Shown here: piece by piece, positions 61,336 through 64,000 of the stretch | Layout of the letters: each line of letters starts with the position of its first letter | How positions within the stretch are numbered: the first letter of the stretch is position 1 | Source of the DNA: Kluyvera genomosp. 1 | Lineage (GTDB): Bacteria > Pseudomonadota > Gammaproteobacteria > Enterobacterales > Enterobacteriaceae | NCBI RefSeq assembly: GCF_001266615.1 | Contig: NZ_LGHZ01000012.1 | Coordinates: 124,001-188,000 of the forward strand | DNA length: 64,000 nt | Direction: 5' to 3' | Program-made: the position numbers and the translations under genes | Notes under the pieces: generated by a model | Database searches by the model: none | What the model saw: only the letters and a program-made list of their open reading frames with translations | Told to the model about the DNA's origin: nothing

Positions 61336-62505
61336 ATGAAAATCAATAAAGTGCTGTTTAGTCGTTTTATTGCCAGAGAAAAAAAGCTGGCTCGTACAGT
61401 CGTAAAAAAATGTCGGCAAATCGATATCCAGCGCCATTTATGGAAAGCCATTATTGCAGCGCCAATGTGCCTGCTGATTATCTACCTCGCGATTTTCAGC
61501 CAGCCTCGTTATGTCAGTGAGTCAAAAGTCGCCGTCAAGCGCCCCAACGATCTCGACAGTTCAAGCCTAAACTTCGGTCTGCTGTTAGGTGCATCCAATC
61601 CATCCTCTGCAGAAGACTCTCTGTATCTGAAAGAGTACATCAACTCACCGGATATGCAGCAGGCGTTAGATAAAAAACTCAATTTTCATCAATCATTTAG
61701 CCAAAGCGGCTGGGATTTCCTATACCACCTTCCGGCCAATATTACCGCTGAACAATATCTCGAATACTACCGCTCACGCCTGACCGTCGATTATGATGAA
61801 AAAACCGGGCTGCTATCAATCCAGACGCAGGGTTTTACGCCAGCGTTTGCCCAGGAGTTTAATCAAGCGGTGTTGAAAGAGTCCGAGCGTTTTATCAACG
61901 AATTGTCCCATAAAATTGCCCGTGAACAGATGCAGTTTGCCGAAGAGCAGCTACAGGAAACCAAAGCCCGCCTGAACACCAGTAAAAACCAGCTGCTGGC
62001 ATATCAAAACAGCAATAACGTGCTCGATCCAGCAGCTTCTGCTGAAGCGGCGACGTCATTAGTTAACACGCTCATTGCCAAAAAAATTGAGATGGAAGCG
62101 GACCTGCGCAACCTGATGACTTATCTACGTGAGGACGCCCCTCAAGTTGTCAGCAGTAAAAATGCGATTAAGTCCTTACAGGCACAGATTGACGTTGAGC
62201 AAAATAAAATTACCGCACCGGACGGTAAAAAACTCAACAGTATGGCCGCGGATTTTGAGGACCTGAAAACGACAGTGAAATTCGACACCGATTTGTATTC
62301 CCTGGCATTACAAGCTATCGAAAAAACGCGACTCGAAAGCGCCAGGAAATTAAAAACGTTGTCTGTAATTAGTTCGCCACAGCTACCACAGGAATCCCGA
62401 TTCCCCAACGTACCGTATTTATTAGCCAGTTGGTTATTGGTGTGTTGTCTGCTCTTTGGCACGGCAAAACTATTGATCGCCATTATTGAAGATCACAAAG
62501 ACTGA
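61336..62505 (+). CDS. kpsE: Capsule polysaccharide export inner-membrane protein KpsE
   Basis: 389 residues (E. coli KpsE 382), very similar through the body (S-L-N-F-G-L-L-L-G-A-S-N-P-S-S-A-E-D; E-A-D-L-R-N-L-x-T-Y-L-R-E-D-A-P-Q-V-V-S). Membrane segments at about 37-55 and 361-383 enclose a periplasmic coiled coil. It is the polysaccharide co-polymerase that links the KpsMT ABC transporter to KpsD. The ATG has no good ribosome site. The N-terminal 35 residues differ from E. coli. Transfer of the locus is likely. Confidence 0.93.
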   Translation: MKINKVLFSRFIAREKKLARTVVKKCRQIDIQRHLWKAIIAAPMCLLIIYLAIFSQPRYVSESKVAVKRPNDLDSSSLNFGLLLGASNPSSAEDSLYLKEYINSPDMQQALDKKLNFHQSFSQSGWDFLYHLPANITAEQYLEYYRSRLTVDYDEKTGLLSIQTQGFTPAFAQEFNQAVLKESERFINELSHKIAREQMQFAEEQLQETKARLNTSKNQLLAYQNSNNVLDPAASAEAATSLVNTLIAKKIEMEADLRNLMTYLREDAPQVVSSKNAIKSLQAQIDVEQNKITAPDGKKLNSMAADFEDLKTTVKFDTDLYSLALQAIEKTRLESARKLKTLSVISSPQLPQESRFPNVPYLLASWLLVCCLLFGTAKLLIAIIEDHKD

Positions 62506-62536
62506 TTAACCGCCAATATCATTAACAGAGCCTATT

Positions 62537-64000
62537 ATGAAATTAGTCAAAACGCTTCTTATATTGAGTTTCCTACAATCCTGCCAGGCGCTGGCAGTGG
62601 GGATTACCGCCGATCCTGAACTCACCGGAGCGGCCGGATTACCACAGATACTGGCGGCAAAAACTCAGAGCACAAATAACAATGGCTTCGATGATACACC
62701 AGCCCCGATGCCTGCCCAGCCGCTGAGCAGAATGTTCGGCGCCCAGTTGTTCAATGGCACCACGGCCGATAGTGGGAGCAGCATTGGTTTTAACCCGAGC
62801 TATATCATTGGACTGGGCGACACCATCCAGATTCGCCTTTGGGGTGCCTTTAATTTTGACGGCGCGCTGGCCGTTGACCCTAAAGGCAATATTTTCGTCC
62901 CCAACGTTGGTCCGCTCAAAGTGACCGGTGTCAGTAACGGCCAGCTTAATAGTCTGGTGACAGCCAAAATTAAGGAAGTTTATCAATCTAACGTCAACGT
63001 TTATGCCTCTTTGCTACAGGCACAGCCGGTAAAAGTGTTCGTCACGGGCTATGTCAGAAACCCAGGCCTGTACGGTGGTGTAGCTTCCGATTCTCTACTG
63101 TCTTATCTGAGTAAAGCGGGCGGCGTTGATAGCGATCGCGGCAGCTACGTTGATATCACCGTGAAGCGCGGAAAGAGCGTGCGTTCACACGTTAACTTGT
63201 ATGATTTCCTGCTCAACGGTTCACTGAATCTGTCGCAGTTCTCTGACGGCGATACTATCGTCGTTGGTCCTCGCCAGTACACTTTTAGCGTTGAAGGCGA
63301 TGTCTATAACAGCTATGACTTTGAGTTTCATGACGGCAGTATTCCGGTAGCAGAAGCACTGGAATGGTCACGGCCTAAACCGGGTGCGACGCACTTTACC
63401 ATCATACGCCAGCAAGGGGCGATGAAGCGGACCGAATACTATCCGTTGAGCAGTGCATCGGGAAAAATGCTGCAGGATGGCGATAAGCTGATTATCAGCT
63501 CTGACCGCTATGCCGGTACTATCCAGGTACGTATTGAAGGCGCCCATTCCGGCGAACATGCAGTGGTACTGCCATATGGTTCAACGATGAAGCAAGTGCT
63601 GGCACAGTTAAAACCCAATAGCATGTCGCAACTTAGCAGCATCCAGCTATACCGCCACTCGGTCGCCGTTCGCCAGAAAGAGATGCTCAATACCTCGTTG
63701 CAGAAACTGGAAGAAGCTTCCCTTTCCTCACAATCATCCACTCAGGAAGAGGCTCGTCTGCGCGTTCAGGAAGCCCAGCTAGTGAGTCGGTTCGTCGCTA
63801 AAGCACGCAACGTGGCACCTAAAGGACAGGTCGTGCTTAACGAAAATAATCTCGACAGCGTGATTCTGGAAGATGGCGACGTGATTACTATCCCAGAGAA
63901 AACGTCGCTGGTAATGATTCACGGTTCCGTGCTGTTCCCCAACGTAATCTCCTGGGATAAGAAATTGGATGTGGATGATTACATTGAAAAATGTGGTGGT
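62537..64000 (+). CDS. kpsD: Capsule polysaccharide export protein KpsD, partial (C-terminus cut by window end)
   Basis: 488 codons to the edge, of about 558 in E. coli KpsD. Signal peptide M-K-L-V-K-T-L-L-I-L to A-L-A (20), then the polysaccharide export domain (L-S-R-M-F-G-A-Q-L-F-N-G-T; Y-I-I-G-L-G-D-T-I-Q-I-R-L-W-G) and SLBB repeats (V-F-V-T-G-Y-V-R-N-P-G, V-E-G-D-V-Y-N-S-Y, I-E-G-A-H-S-G-E-H). It is the periplasmic/outer-membrane exit component for the capsule. It is 31 bp after kpsE. No frameshift is seen. Confidence 0.95.
   Translation, partial: MKLVKTLLILSFLQSCQALAVGITADPELTGAAGLPQILAAKTQSTNNNGFDDTPAPMPAQPLSRMFGAQLFNGTTADSGSSIGFNPSYIIGLGDTIQIRLWGAFNFDGALAVDPKGNIFVPNVGPLKVTGVSNGQLNSLVTAKIKEVYQSNVNVYASLLQAQPVKVFVTGYVRNPGLYGGVASDSLLSYLSKAGGVDSDRGSYVDITVKRGKSVRSHVNLYDFLLNGSLNLSQFSDGDTIVVGPRQYTFSVEGDVYNSYDFEFHDGSIPVAEALEWSRPKPGATHFTIIRQQGAMKRTEYYPLSSASGKMLQDGDKLIISSDRYAGTIQVRIEGAHSGEHAVVLPYGSTMKQVLAQLKPNSMSQLSSIQLYRHSVAVRQKEMLNTSLQKLEEASLSSQSSTQEEARLRVQEAQLVSRFVAKARNVAPKGQVVLNENNLDSVILEDGDVITIPEKTSLVMIHGSVLFPNVISWDKKLDVDDYIEKCGG

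Overview
The window is chromosomal DNA of an enterobacterium (family Enterobacteriaceae, non-Escherichia; Enterobacter, Lelliottia, Leclercia or Kosakonia-like by general impression, genus not proven). The evidence is the long stretch with the gene order of the E. coli thr/car/dnaK region, in mirror image, with very high protein similarity, plus E. coli-like details: TTG start codons for carA and rpsT, a thr leader peptide with attenuator, a sigma-32 promoter before dnaK, and the ARG boxes and PurR box before carA.

Region 1 (1-13.7 kb) is accessory catabolism, in three blocks. (a) 1-4.4 kb is an idn-like sugar-acid locus: a LacI-type regulator, a 5-ketogluconate reductase (idnO), a gluconokinase (idnK), a YhcH/YiaL-family protein, a 2-hydroxyacid dehydrogenase and an MFS permease. 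It probably turns ketogluconates into gluconate-6-phosphate. (b) 4.8-9.2 kb is a D-amino-acid block: an RpiR regulator, RidA, an N-acyl-D-amino-acid deacylase and a DSD1-type PLP deaminase. A mosaic palindromic repeat lies inside it. (c) 9.2-13.6 kb is a beta-glucoside/chitobiose-type PTS operon (IIB, GH4 phospho-beta-glucosidase, IIC, no IIA). It is divergent from an RpiR-family regulator with three helix-turn-helix repeats, and the shared intergenic region holds three copies of the palindrome TGAAA-N5-TTTCA.

Region 2 (13.7-53.6 kb) is conserved core: carB-carA, dapB, rihC, ispH-fkpB-lspA-ileS-ribF, rpsT, nhaR-nhaA, dnaJ-dnaK, yaaI, yaaW, satP, mog, talB, agcS/yaaJ, yaaA, yaaX, thrC-thrB-thrA-thrL, lasT/yjtD and arcA. 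It is broken by two small insertions relative to E. coli: alaX/lysR/lysR/SDR between dapB and rihC, and an unknown exported protein plus an MFS transporter between satP and mog. The isoleucyl-tRNA synthetase has an 11-residue insertion and a P-to-G change in the editing-site motif. The thr leader carries about 90 extra nucleotides with a perfect inverted repeat.

Region 3 (53.6-60.8 kb) is core again: creA (without creBCD), rob, gpmB, yjjX, trpR, slt and ettA. Region 4 (60.8-64 kb) is an AT-rich gap and the start of a kps capsule-export locus: kpsE, then kpsD cut by the window edge.

No rRNA, tRNA, CRISPR array, transposase or integrase was seen. The strongest candidates for something new are the triple-HTH RpiR regulator with its triplet of operators, the D-amino-acid salvage block, the IleRS variant and the enlarged thr leader.
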